This document shows positions 43,080 through 51,511 of a stretch of DNA of 64,000 nucleotides, one piece after another. Position numbers and translations under genes: made by a program. The notes beneath the pieces were generated by a model. It worked only from the letters and a program-made list of their open reading frames with translations, searched no databases and had not been told where the DNA came from. Location: assembly GCA_050633585.1 (NCBI GenBank), contig JBOEGT010000022.1, positions 1 through 64,000 of the forward strand, given 5' to 3'. Origin of the DNA: CALKZN01 sp050633585 (GTDB lineage: Bacteria > Pseudomonadota > Gammaproteobacteria > Arenicellales > Arenicellaceae). The stretch's first letter is position 1, and every line of letters begins with the position of its first letter.

Positions 43080-44273
43080 TCAAATGGCTTGCGCCATATC
43101 CGCAAGAATATCATCAATATTTTCCAAGCCCACCGACAAACGAATTAAACCCTCCTCAATGCCAGCTGCACGTTTTTCTTCGGGCGTATAGGTCGAATGC
43201 GTCATGCTAGCAGGGTGTTGAATTAAGGTTTCAGCATCGCCTAATGACACGGCTCTTTGAATCAAATTTAATTGATTCATGAAGGTTAATGCGGCGTCAT
43301 AGCCTCCTTTTAAAATAAAAGCGATCATGCCGCCATAACCATGCATTTGTTTTGTCGCCAAGGCGTGATACTCCGAATGCACTAAACCCGGGTAAAACAC
43401 CTGTGAGACAGTCTCATGCTGGTCGAGCCATTGAGCGATTGTCTCTGCAGAACTCACGTGGCGCTGCATACGCAGTGCTAGCGTTTTCAAACCCCGCAAA
43501 ATCAACATAGCATTGAAGGGCGATATGACTGCACCCGTCATATCTTTCATGCCCACTAAACGCACCGCTTCCATGTCTTGTTGAGCACCCGCCACGATAC
43601 CCGCCACTAAATCCCCATGACCGCCTAAATATTTGGTAGCTGAATGCACAACAATGTCTGCACCCAAGTTGAGAGGTTGACATAAATACGGTGTTGCATA
43701 GGTATTATCGACTACGATCTTAATGCCGGGAATACCTGAACCTTTGACAATAGTTGAGATACGTTCAATATCAATGAGACGCATATTCGGGTTGGCCGGT
43801 GTTTCAAAATACACGATTTTGGTGTTTTCGGTTAAATGAGCAGATAAGTTCTCAGCCACTGTTAGATCAACCGATATCACCTCAATGCCAAATTTAGCCA
43901 ATCCATGATAAAAGAATGCAAAGGTGCAACCATAAAGCGTTTTGTCTACAATGATTTCATCGCCCGCTTTTAAGAAAGACCACAATGTGGAAGTGATCGC
44001 GCCCATACCCGACGCCATGGCCACCGCTGCTTCGGCGTTTTCAAGCGATGCCACTCGGCGCTCCAGTAAATCGTTGGTTGGGTTTGAGATTCTTGAATAA
44101 AAATAACCCTCACGTTCACCCGCAAACACCTCTCCGCCTTGTTCTGTGGTTTCAAATGTGAATGTAGATGACAAGTGCAATGGCGGGCAAAGCGCGCCTT
44201 GCTCATCACGAGAGTCGTAGCCTTGATGGATAGCTCTTGTCGCAAAGCCTTGATTGGAATTGTGTTTTGACAT
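43080..44273 (-). CDS. megL: Methionine gamma-lyase
   Basis: A 397-residue PLP enzyme of the Cys/Met metabolism family. Y59 and R61 (YFYSRISNPT), Y114 and Cys116 (KTLYGCTFAF) coincide in number and context with the Pseudomonas putida methionine gamma-lyase; Cys116 separates it from cystathionine enzymes. PLP-lysine is in SATKYLGGHGD near 214. It converts methionine to methanethiol, 2-oxobutyrate and ammonia in the cytoplasm. It is divergent from an Lrp-type regulator, which probably controls it. Confidence 0.9.
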   Translation of the reverse strand: MSKHNSNQGFATRAIHQGYDSRDEQGALCPPLHLSSTFTFETTEQGGEVFAGEREGYFYSRISNPTNDLLERRVASLENAEAAVAMASGMGAITSTLWSFLKAGDEIIVDKTLYGCTFAFFYHGLAKFGIEVISVDLTVAENLSAHLTENTKIVYFETPANPNMRLIDIERISTIVKGSGIPGIKIVVDNTYATPYLCQPLNLGADIVVHSATKYLGGHGDLVAGIVAGAQQDMEAVRLVGMKDMTGAVISPFNAMLILRGLKTLALRMQRHVSSAETIAQWLDQHETVSQVFYPGLVHSEYHALATKQMHGYGGMIAFILKGGYDAALTFMNQLNLIQRAVSLGDAETLIQHPASMTHSTYTPEEKRAAGIEEGLIRLSVGLENIDDILADMAQAI

Positions 44274-44377
44274 ATAAGTGACCTCTTTGTTTTAGTCACT
44301 ATAGGCCAAAGCAAAAAGCATTAAATTTCCTTATACATCTTAAAACGTTGCTTTTTTAGCACATTATTTCAATCTGA

Positions 44378-44839
44378 ATGGACGACAAAGACCGACAAAT
44401 CATCCGAGAGCTACAAAAAGATGCTCGGCTCACTAATTTAGAGCTATCTGAGCGAGTGAACTTGTCTCCGTCACCCTGCTTGCGACGGGTCAAACTCTTA
44501 GAAGAGTCCGGCATCATCCATGGCTATACCGCGCTGATAAATCAAAAAGAATATGGTGTTCCTATCACCGCTTTTGTGCGCATCAGCCTAACTCAGCACG
44601 AGCAAGACACCGTAACTGATTTTGAGCAACACGTTGCCAATATTGAAGAAATTCAAGATTGCTATTTGATCACAGGCAAAACGGATTACATGCTACGTGT
44701 CGTCACATCAAGCCACGACAGTTATGAGGACTTTGTGAGAGAAAAACTTCACAAGATCGAAGGCATCCAATCCATAGATACCTCCTTTGCCTATAGCGCC
44801 GTGAAACAATCAAATATTTATCCACGGTTTATCAAATAA
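44378..44839 (+). CDS. Lrp/AsnC-family regulator
   Basis: A 153-residue Lrp-type regulator: HTH at residues 1-60 (DKDRQIIRELQKDARLTNLE, SERVNLSPSPCLRRVKLLE) and an AsnC ligand-binding domain with VANIEEIQDCYLITGKTDYMLRV-type sequence. It is divergent from megL and likely governs it in response to methionine or another amino acid. No clear ribosome site before the ATG. A hairpin begins at its stop codon. Confidence 0.92.
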   Translation: MDDKDRQIIRELQKDARLTNLELSERVNLSPSPCLRRVKLLEESGIIHGYTALINQKEYGVPITAFVRISLTQHEQDTVTDFEQHVANIEEIQDCYLITGKTDYMLRVVTSSHDSYEDFVREKLHKIEGIQSIDTSFAYSAVKQSNIYPRFIK

Positions 44840-44866
44840 TATTTTGGTTGCTAACCTGCAAATATT
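44838..44866. terminator. Hairpin between converging lrp and dctP-like genes
   Basis: AATATTT (44838-44844) pairs with AAATATT (44860-44866) and an inner GGTT pairs with AACC. AT-rich, without a strong T-run; a weak terminator candidate. Confidence 0.45.
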
Positions 44867-44922
44867 CAACCTACTGTTTCACTCATACATCGTCTTACTA
44901 AAACTGAAATAGCAGCTAAAAA

Positions 44923-45909
44923 CTACCTAACAGACGCAGCAATATTAATGAGCTCTTTACCAATATCGTCTTCAAAAATTTCCCACACTAGTTGCAATGT
45001 CGCTGACCATGATTGCCTTTCATTCACACTTAAACGATAAACCTCTACATTATCCGCCGCATTGATTTGGCGTTTAGATTGAACAATATTTTGATTATGA
45101 ACTCTATTCGCTGCCGCTAATGACTCGCTCAATAAGGACTTGTATGTGTCGCCATTTCCCGCATTAAGGAGTTTCCAAAATTTTTCTGAAACCACTAACA
45201 AATACCCTTTATAAGCATGATCAGACTCGGTGATGTAAGAAGGGGTACTTGCAATATTGTTCGCATGAATATGCACCCAGTTTTCTTCATAAGCATTAAT
45301 TTTGGATGCCGAATACCAACTTTTAATATCCTTTCGTTTCACTGGGGTACTCACTGCTCCCATTTGATCATATTGCTGAATTAATACATCAGAGTTAGCA
45401 ATTCCCATCTTCACACCCAAGACGTCGAACGGTTGGATAATTTTTTTATTCGCCACAAATTGCTTCATTCCATCACTCAAAAATCCATAACCGTAAATCC
45501 CTTCACTGGCCACAAGACGAGCCATACGTTGCCCATAGTCTCCATTAACAAATTTTTCAGCAGCTTCCTGATTAGCAAACAAGAAGGGAAGTTCAAACAA
45601 TTTTAATCGCGGTGCGTAATCAACCACGCTACTAATCGCTGGCATCGCAATATCCAGCCTACCCTCTTTTATCGCCGTTATAGCATCCCTTTCTTTGAAT
45701 GTATTCGTGTAAGGATAAAGCTTTAACCTTACTGTATTCTTTATGTTTTTCTGAATGTATTCTTTTAGCTGCTCAACAAGATGAACATGCGGTGAATTAA
45801 CAGCTGGGTCATACCCCACTCTGATTGTGCTTGATTGAGCCATTGCCATATTGGCCATCAACAAAAAAGCAAACACTTTAAAACATATGAATAATTTAAC
45901 GAATTTCAT
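44923..45909 (-). CDS. Orphan DctP-family binding protein lacking the conserved Arg
   Basis: A 328-residue periplasmic protein with signal peptide (cleavage after AMA) and DctP fold (LKLFELPFLFANQEAAEKF, GFLSDGMKQFVANK). It is a paralogue of the protein at 56153: both have the GxGFLSxGMKQ block and end in ELI-x-x-AAS-x-R. Where DctP proteins carry Arg in LKGLK-x-R, this one has VKMGIANSD, so the carboxylate-binding Arg is lost, and the usual DGQENP-like loop reads NAYEENW. It follows a porin gene on the same strand by 108 bp and has no permease. It may bind a non-carboxylate ligand or act as a sensor or scavenger. Confidence 0.82.
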   Translation of the reverse strand: MKFVKLFICFKVFAFLLMANMAMAQSSTIRVGYDPAVNSPHVHLVEQLKEYIQKNIKNTVRLKLYPYTNTFKERDAITAIKEGRLDIAMPAISSVVDYAPRLKLFELPFLFANQEAAEKFVNGDYGQRMARLVASEGIYGYGFLSDGMKQFVANKKIIQPFDVLGVKMGIANSDVLIQQYDQMGAVSTPVKRKDIKSWYSASKINAYEENWVHIHANNIASTPSYITESDHAYKGYLLVVSEKFWKLLNAGNGDTYKSLLSESLAAANRVHNQNIVQSKRQINAADNVEVYRLSVNERQSWSATLQLVWEIFEDDIGKELINIAASVR

Positions 45910-46017
45910 GGTACTACCTCCAAAGAATAATAAAAATGACCGCTTTGCACTGTTTCTGCAAAACGAATTGCTCTGTTTGAAAAATGTACCAAGCGGTCAC
46001 CTTGCCTTCAGAGCGAA

Positions 46018-47109
46018 TTAAAAGTTGTATTGGACAGACGCTTGCAATCGAGTGTTGTCCGCAGAATTACCGTTATAGTCTTCTCTCTCGGCGCGAATTA
46101 CTTCAATGCCAAAATCAACTTTCGCGGTTGGGCTGTAGATATAATTTGCATGTACTGTTGTTAAGTTTTCAGGGGTTTCTCCACCTAGAGCACCTGCAAA
46201 TTCATCATCAAATGAAAACCTTGAATAGACAATGTTGTAAGAAGAGTTTGATCCGGCTTTACCTTGAAAAGCAACACTGAATGCGGTTGAATCAACGCTT
46301 TCAAGCTCGCTTCCAACAACAACAAAATCGCCACCAGTGCCATAGTTATTACCACGGTCATTGCCATTTTGCATTAACGTAGCGCTCAATGAACCCGCAT
46401 TTCCTAAGTTCAATCTAGCCGCAGCAAACACACCAAGCGCTGAAGCGCTTTCCCCATCCGCTGAACCGCCATCAACTTCCGCATTTCTCAAAACAGCTGA
46501 TAACATCCAACTAAAGGTATCCCCTTTACTGGCATAACGCGCCACAAAATCCGGTGCAACTGTTCGTGCCGACACACCTTCTTCAACAGATGAAACCGTT
46601 GCCGAAGGGTCTTCAATAGCGAAATCAAAATCTCCCAAGGTAATACGTAATTGCGCTCGTCGATTAGCTACTAAGCCAACAGGATTATCAAAATCTAAAG
46701 TTCTCGGATAAGCAATCCAATCTCTTTCACCAAACGTTGTCCATGTTTGACCGACAGTAATATTAGCGTATTGACCATAAGCATGACGCAACCTAAGATC
46801 GCCACCAAAATAATCCCCCTCAACAGTCGCTGAAAATTTCTCATTTTTGACATTCACACCAAGACGCGACTCGTTAGCAGTGGCTTGAAATGAAGACTCA
46901 CCATCTCGACCCGACGTTGTGTCAAGGCCACCCACAAAGATGGTTTGGCCATTATCCTGATCACTATCATAAATAAAGTCAGTTTTGGCATAACCGTATA
47001 CAGTCACTTCACTAGCATTAGCCGTATTGATACCAGCTAATAGAGCACTACTAACGGCCAACATTTTTAATGTTGCTTTCGCAACTTCATTTTTCTTTAA
47101 AAATTTCAT
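46018..47109 (-). CDS. Outer-membrane porin
   Basis: A 363-residue gram-negative general porin (16-stranded beta-barrel): signal peptide ending in NTANA, first strand SEVTVYGYAKTDFIYD, the motif GNVTVGQTWT-like ITVGQTWTTFGE, alternating beta-strand pattern throughout, and terminal Phe (QASVQYNF) as needed for barrel assembly. It precedes the orphan DctP gene. The 273-bp region between it and amiR-like holds two hairpins and a terminator, so its expression may be attenuated or antiterminated. Confidence 0.9.
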   Translation of the reverse strand: MKFLKKNEVAKATLKMLAVSSALLAGINTANASEVTVYGYAKTDFIYDSDQDNGQTIFVGGLDTTSGRDGESSFQATANESRLGVNVKNEKFSATVEGDYFGGDLRLRHAYGQYANITVGQTWTTFGERDWIAYPRTLDFDNPVGLVANRRAQLRITLGDFDFAIEDPSATVSSVEEGVSARTVAPDFVARYASKGDTFSWMLSAVLRNAEVDGGSADGESASALGVFAAARLNLGNAGSLSATLMQNGNDRGNNYGTGGDFVVVGSELESVDSTAFSVAFQGKAGSNSSYNIVYSRFSFDDEFAGALGGETPENLTTVHANYIYSPTAKVDFGIEVIRAEREDYNGNSADNTRLQASVQYNF

Positions 47110-47208
47110 ATGAAACCTCTATTATCGTAAAATTATTATTGAATTTAGATACGCCACGACATTGCAGCTAGGAAGCTATTGCTTAGTATTTAATGAACAC
47201 ATATCGAC

Positions 47209-47230
47209 AAAAAACCTGAACGGTTTTTCT
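47209..47230 (-). terminator. Rho-independent terminator upstream of the porin gene
   Basis: On the minus strand AAAAACC-GTTCA-GGTTTTTT makes a 7-bp stem followed by a T-run. It lies after the ANTAR gene and about 100 bp before the porin start, so it either ends the amide operon or attenuates the porin transcript. Confidence 0.8.
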
Positions 47231-47251
47231 TATCAAACACCACGCGATAAC

Positions 47252-47300
47252 TGATAGCATTCTTGCTATCAACGATATAGAGGTGGCGCTAGTGCCACCT
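47252..47300 (-). other. Two adjacent hairpins in the porin leader
   Basis: Minus strand: AGGTGGC-ACTAGC-GCCACCT (47281-47300, 7-bp stem, 6-nt loop) and TGATAGCA-AGAA-TGCTATCA (47252-47271, 8-bp stem, 4-nt loop or 6-nt if the closing A-U opens). They precede the terminator at 47209-47230. Two stem-loops before a terminator is the layout of ANTAR-controlled leaders, but the loops do not fit the expected A1/G4 hexaloop exactly. Confidence 0.5.
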
Positions 47301-47382
47301 TTTGAAGGTAGAAAACAGCTCTATTGCCGTTTGTTTTCACAAAGCGCTTTCAACACGCCTTGCTTAGCTATTAGAGAAAACC

Positions 47383-47982
47383 CTATAGCTTTGAATTTTT
47401 TGCACTCATGAGAAATTCATCCGCATGAATAATTGAATCGGCCATCACTTCAATAGTGATTTGTTTATTCATTGCTTCTTTTCGGATCAATGCATATGCC
47501 TCATCTTTGGAAAAATCATACTTCTTCGCAATGATGCGTGAGGCTTTTTCAACTTTTCGACCTGACTTCAAGTTTGCATCAAGTTTATCTATCCGCGCTT
47601 TTAAACGCATTTCGTATTGATGAATCGATTTTGCATTCAATAAATGTGCGAAGATACCAAAGGGGCGCACCGGTTTTGTAATGATGCCTTGGACATTAGC
47701 GCTGAGGAGTGACTCTAGTACTTTAGGGTGCTCATAGTCCATCATTGCAATTAGCGCATAGCCTCTAGTGTCATCAAAGATCGTATAATTGATGGGATTA
47801 TCTTGATCCAAATAGAATAAAACCACATCAACATCATCGGATATTTTGCTTGGCTCTGGCCATGAATGAACACATGAACAACCCACGCGCTCAAGTTGTC
47901 CTCGCAGCACGCTATAATCATGATCATCTGGATGAATGATTAAACATTTTATTTTGGTCTGAAATTTACGATCAATATTCAT
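47383..47982 (-). CDS. amiR: ANTAR-domain antitermination regulator (AmiR-like)
   Basis: A 199-residue AmiR/NasT-type protein. The N-terminal receiver-like domain (about residues 10-120) lacks the full Asp phosphorylation signature, as in AmiR; then a coiled coil (about 120-145) and an ANTAR domain (about 140-195, RKVEKASRIIAKKYDFSKDEAY with IRKEAM). In Pseudomonas, AmiR binds the leader RNA and prevents termination when AmiC releases it on amide binding. It follows the AmiC-like gene by 15 bp, matching that pair. Start ATG at 47982. Confidence 0.88.
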   Translation of the reverse strand: MNIDRKFQTKIKCLIIHPDDHDYSVLRGQLERVGCSCVHSWPEPSKISDDVDVVLFYLDQDNPINYTIFDDTRGYALIAMMDYEHPKVLESLLSANVQGIITKPVRPFGIFAHLLNAKSIHQYEMRLKARIDKLDANLKSGRKVEKASRIIAKKYDFSKDEAYALIRKEAMNKQITIEVMADSIIHADEFLMSAKNSKL

Positions 47983-47997
47983 TTCTTATGTCGTGAA

Positions 47998-49188
47998 TTA
48001 CTCATAAAAATATTTTTTTGACGTGAGTTTGGACAATATCGTTCGATTATAGCCAACCAAATATGGGTCTGGCTTCACTAATGTTTTATTTTCCCATACC
48101 ACATCAAACGACCCATCTTTTTTAGCAACACCAATTCTTGGCGTTAGATACACATGATTCGTTTCACCGTCTACCCATGCCTCACCTTGAGGTGTATCAA
48201 TTTTCAAGTCTCTTAGAGAGTCTGTCAATGCTTGAATATCATATTCAACACCGGATATCTCTAGAGCTTTTGCAAAAAGATACACCTGGAAATACGCCGT
48301 CTGGCTATACACACTGGGTTGACTGGCTTCACCATACTGCTTTTTAAAACCCTGAATAAAATTATCATTTTCAGGGTAATCAATGGAGCTAAAATATGAG
48401 GATGACGTGATATGACCAACCCTTGAACTTTCTTTCATCAACAACAATTCTGCCTCACTTGTAGTTAAACTCGCGATAGGTGCAACATCACTACCTTTTA
48501 AAACATCATCATATTGATCATAAAAAGAAGCCGTATCTTCACCAACAACTGTGGATAAAACGGCATCGCAACTACTGTTTCGAATTTTTTCAACCACTCG
48601 CCTATAGGCCGCTTTATTCGACCCTAACGCGATATATTCCTCACCGACAAGACTACCTCCACTTTCTTCAAGAAACTCTTTAACTATTCGATTCATTTCT
48701 TGAGGGTAAATATAATCTGAACCCACTAGAAATATTTTTTTTCCATAATTATTGAAAAGGTATTTAATCAAAGGGATAACTGTCTGATTTGGAGAAGCTC
48801 CGGTATAAATAATGCTGGGAGAATACTCAAAGCCTTCGTAAAAAGACGGATAAAACAACATGCTGCCAAATCGCTCTATCACTGGAAGAACCGCCTTCCT
48901 ACTCGCAGAAGAACAACAACCAAAGACCGCTGAAACGCGATCGTTTTTAGATAGGATATCCTTTGCTAGCAAAGAATATTGATGAGGCGAGGAACCAGGG
49001 TTTTCAATAATAGGAGCAATAATTTTTCCTAACACGCCCCCATTTTCATTGATTTCACGAATCGCTAATAGCGTGCCTTCTAAATGTGCTTTTTCCGTCA
49101 CGGCCATTGAGCCACTTTGAGAAAAAAGCACGCCTACTGCGATTGATCCCGATTCTGTCTCACTTGTTATTTTCTTATTCATATTCAC
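47998..49188 (-). CDS. amiC: AmiC-like cytoplasmic amide sensor
   Basis: A 396-residue periplasmic-binding-fold protein without signal peptide, so cytoplasmic, as AmiC. Features: VGVLFSQSGSMAVTEKAHLEG near residue 17, FGCCSSASRKAVLPVIE, LFYPSFYEGFEYSPSIIYTG, typical of the AmiC/urea-binding branch. It would hold the ANTAR protein inactive until an amide binds. It lies between the amidase and amiR-like genes in one operon. Start ATG at 49188 (second ATG two codons on). Confidence 0.9.
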   Translation of the reverse strand: MNMNKKITSETESGSIAVGVLFSQSGSMAVTEKAHLEGTLLAIREINENGGVLGKIIAPIIENPGSSPHQYSLLAKDILSKNDRVSAVFGCCSSASRKAVLPVIERFGSMLFYPSFYEGFEYSPSIIYTGASPNQTVIPLIKYLFNNYGKKIFLVGSDYIYPQEMNRIVKEFLEESGGSLVGEEYIALGSNKAAYRRVVEKIRNSSCDAVLSTVVGEDTASFYDQYDDVLKGSDVAPIASLTTSEAELLLMKESSRVGHITSSSYFSSIDYPENDNFIQGFKKQYGEASQPSVYSQTAYFQVYLFAKALEISGVEYDIQALTDSLRDLKIDTPQGEAWVDGETNHVYLTPRIGVAKKDGSFDVVWENKTLVKPDPYLVGYNRTILSKLTSKKYFYE

Positions 49189-49226
49189 ACATCATTTGAG
49201 TTCACATTAACAGAAGGTAGCTTCCA

Positions 49227-50624
49227 TCATAATGCAGGTCTTTCTTTGTGCCATTGAGTTAATCGTTGAATCTCTATGCCTAGCTTTAGTAACGTTTTAT
49301 CACTCCCCGCTGGGCCAATCAAGCTAATGCCGACAGGCATACCGTCCTCATCTTTTCCGCATGGGATAGATAATGCAGGCAAAAACGTAAAGTTTGCAAA
49401 CCACGCTAAATACGTCATTGAATCTTGCGGTGAGACTTTGACCTGAGAAAAAGATACCTCATCACTCCCCGCCAAAGGCGCAGTAATAGGCAACGTCGGC
49501 ATCACAATAATGTGGTTTTTAATAAATATTTTCGCGATTAAACGGTTAAATAGTTTTCGGTACTGTTGGGCTTTCAAGTAACTCGTTGCCGGTATATAAC
49601 GCCCCGCCTCCAGATGATTACGAACACTACTAGAAAACAAGTCTGCGTGTTTTTCCAGCGTTGAGCTATGATATGTTGTCGCTTCAACATGCAATATCGT
49701 ATCCCAAGCCGCAAAGCCATCCACCATATTATCTAATTTCACAGAACTAACCTTAGCCCCATGATCGCTAAAGACAGTTAAAGCCCGATTCACCGCTTTG
49801 GCCACTTGCTCCGAACACTCTAACCTTTCACCTTCAATTCTTGCGATGCTCAAGCTTTCTAACCTCCCTTGAAACAAGCTTTCAGGTGTGATTTTTTGTT
49901 CCTCACGAAAGGGACTTCTTCGTTCAAGGGCATCAAACAATAACGATAAATCCTCCACTGATCTAGCCATCGGGCCTGCAACATCCATGGAATAAGATAA
50001 TGGCAACACTCCACTCGCATCGACTTGCCCGAAGGTTGGTTTTAAACCGCAGACACCACATGCCGAAGATGGAATGCGTATAGAGCCACCGGTATCGCTC
50101 CCCATTGCAGCAGGCACTAACCCCGCCGCAAGAGCAGCCGCAGAGCCCCCGCTTGAACCTCCAGAAATTTTATTGACATCCCACGGGTTTTTCACTCTTC
50201 CATCCATCGATATTTCATTAGTTGCTCCATATGCCCACTCATGCATATTGGTTTTACCAAAGATAATCGCGCCTGAAGACTTCAAGTTTGATACCGCAGC
50301 TGAATCGCGGGTGCCAATCGTTTTTTTTCGAGTTTTCGAACACGCCGTTGTTGGCATACCATTAACTAAATAGTTATCTTTGACAGCAATAGGAATGCCG
50401 TGCAAAGGGCTTAAGACTTTCCCTTTAGCTCGTAGATCATCCATTTCCATTGATTGTTCTATGGCAAGTTCTGCATCCAAAAAGGAAAAAGCGTTTAACT
50501 GTCCGTCACGACGCTCAGCTGCTTCGATACACGATTCGACTAATTGGCGTGAAGAAACATCACCCGAGTGAATCATATTAGATAATAAGCTGACATTTAA
50601 GTTTGATAAATCACTCACACTCAT
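49227..50624 (-). CDS. Amidase-signature hydrolase
   Basis: A 465-residue amidase-signature (GatA/AtzF-type) enzyme. The Ser-cisSer-Lys triad is visible: Lys in IAVKDNYLVNG near residue 82, cis-Ser in ISGGSSGGSAAA near 158, nucleophile Ser in GSDTGGSIRIP near 181. It hydrolyses an amide to acid and ammonia in the cytoplasm. The ATG at 50624 overlaps the end of the 63-aa gene, so they are coupled. In known amiCR operons the enzyme is AmiE, a nitrilase-type protein, so this pairing is different. Substrate unknown (small aliphatic amide, urea derivative or carboxybiuret-like). Confidence 0.9.
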   Translation of the reverse strand: MSVSDLSNLNVSLLSNMIHSGDVSSRQLVESCIEAAERRDGQLNAFSFLDAELAIEQSMEMDDLRAKGKVLSPLHGIPIAVKDNYLVNGMPTTACSKTRKKTIGTRDSAAVSNLKSSGAIIFGKTNMHEWAYGATNEISMDGRVKNPWDVNKISGGSSGGSAAALAAGLVPAAMGSDTGGSIRIPSSACGVCGLKPTFGQVDASGVLPLSYSMDVAGPMARSVEDLSLLFDALERRSPFREEQKITPESLFQGRLESLSIARIEGERLECSEQVAKAVNRALTVFSDHGAKVSSVKLDNMVDGFAAWDTILHVEATTYHSSTLEKHADLFSSSVRNHLEAGRYIPATSYLKAQQYRKLFNRLIAKIFIKNHIIVMPTLPITAPLAGSDEVSFSQVKVSPQDSMTYLAWFANFTFLPALSIPCGKDEDGMPVGISLIGPAGSDKTLLKLGIEIQRLTQWHKERPAL

Positions 50625-50802
50625 CACGGACCCTCCACACTTCAGCTAAGAAGCTAAGTTCTATTTGACTCACATCGGGAACACGAGACATTCTTGTGCA
50701 AATATCATCGACAATACTCACCACTGCTTCAATGTCTGCTGGATTAGCAGGCATGTTTTGGGAAAAAATGGCATACTTTTCGATCAGTTCAATTGATGTC
50801 AT
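50611..50802 (-). CDS. Small amidase-partner protein (AtzG/GatC-like candidate)
   Basis: A 63-residue acidic, mostly helical protein (MTSIELIEKYAIF..., rich in Asp, Glu and Ser). The ATG at 50802 has GAGGTGAG upstream; a longer in-frame extension overlaps the ATPase gene and is unlikely. Its stop overlaps the amidase start, which is typical of subunit pairs such as AtzG-AtzE or GatC-GatA. I do not see a definite family signature; the partner role is inferred from size and coupling. Confidence 0.6.
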   Translation of the reverse strand: MTSIELIEKYAIFSQNMPANPADIEAVVSIVDDICTRMSRVPDVSQIELSFLAEVWRVRDECE

Positions 50803-50812
50803 ACTCACCTCA

Positions 50813-51511
50813 CTAAACACCCAGCAGCTCAGTAATGAGCGCTGTATCTTCTTTGAGTTCGTCGGTAGCAATATTCTTTGCAACGGTGCCTTTATCCATG
50901 ACGATGGCTCGCTTACAAAACGTCAGTGTAAAGTCCATATTCTGTTCTGCCACCAAAATTCCTAACCCCTCTTTTTCATTTAGTTCCAATAACATATCAG
51001 CAATATCATCAACAATTGAAGGTTGAATCCCTTCTGTCGGTTCATCAAGAAGCAATAGTTTTGGCTTGGTTGCCAACGCCCTTGCAATCGCTAAAATTTG
51101 TTGTTGGCCACCACTCAAGCTACCTGCCATTTGATTAGGTCTTTCAGAAAGCAATGTAAACCGAGTAAACATTTCATCAACGGCATCCTTTTTGTTATGC
51201 CCACACCCTGCGGCGGCAGCAACAATGTTTTCTTCAACTGTCAACCGCGGAAACACAAAACGACCTTGCGGAACATAGCCTAAACCAGATCTGACGCGCT
51301 TAGTCGTTGACACTGGTAAAATCTGATCATCCAATCTAATTTCCCCAGAAAAGTGCGTTGCAATTCCCATGATATGTTTTAACAGCGTTGTCTTACCAAC
51401 ACCATTTCTGCCTAATAAGGCGACCGCTTCATTCGTATCAATAGATACATTGACGTCATGAATAATTTCAACCTTGCCGTAACCAGCTTGTGCATTTTTG
51501 ATTTGTAACAT
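50813..51511 (-). CDS. ABC transporter ATPase (LivF/UrtE-like)
   Basis: A 232-residue ABC ATPase: Walker A GRNGVGKTTLLKH near residue 34, signature LSGGQQQILAIARAL, Walker B LLLLDEPTEGIQPS. GYVPQGRFVFPRLTVEENI is typical of the UrtE/LivF branch. Start overlaps the upstream stop as TAATG. It powers import of the amide or urea-like compound with the fused partner gene. Confidence 0.92.
   Translation of the reverse strand: MLQIKNAQAGYGKVEIIHDVNVSIDTNEAVALLGRNGVGKTTLLKHIMGIATHFSGEIRLDDQILPVSTTKRVRSGLGYVPQGRFVFPRLTVEENIVAAAAGCGHNKKDAVDEMFTRFTLLSERPNQMAGSLSGGQQQILAIARALATKPKLLLLDEPTEGIQPSIVDDIADMLLELNEKEGLGILVAEQNMDFTLTFCKRAIVMDKGTVAKNIATDELKEDTALITELLGV

Noticed and set aside
44923..47109. Porin and orphan DctP as a complete TRAP system
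   Set aside because: No DctQ or DctM gene is nearby, so a complete transporter cannot be claimed.
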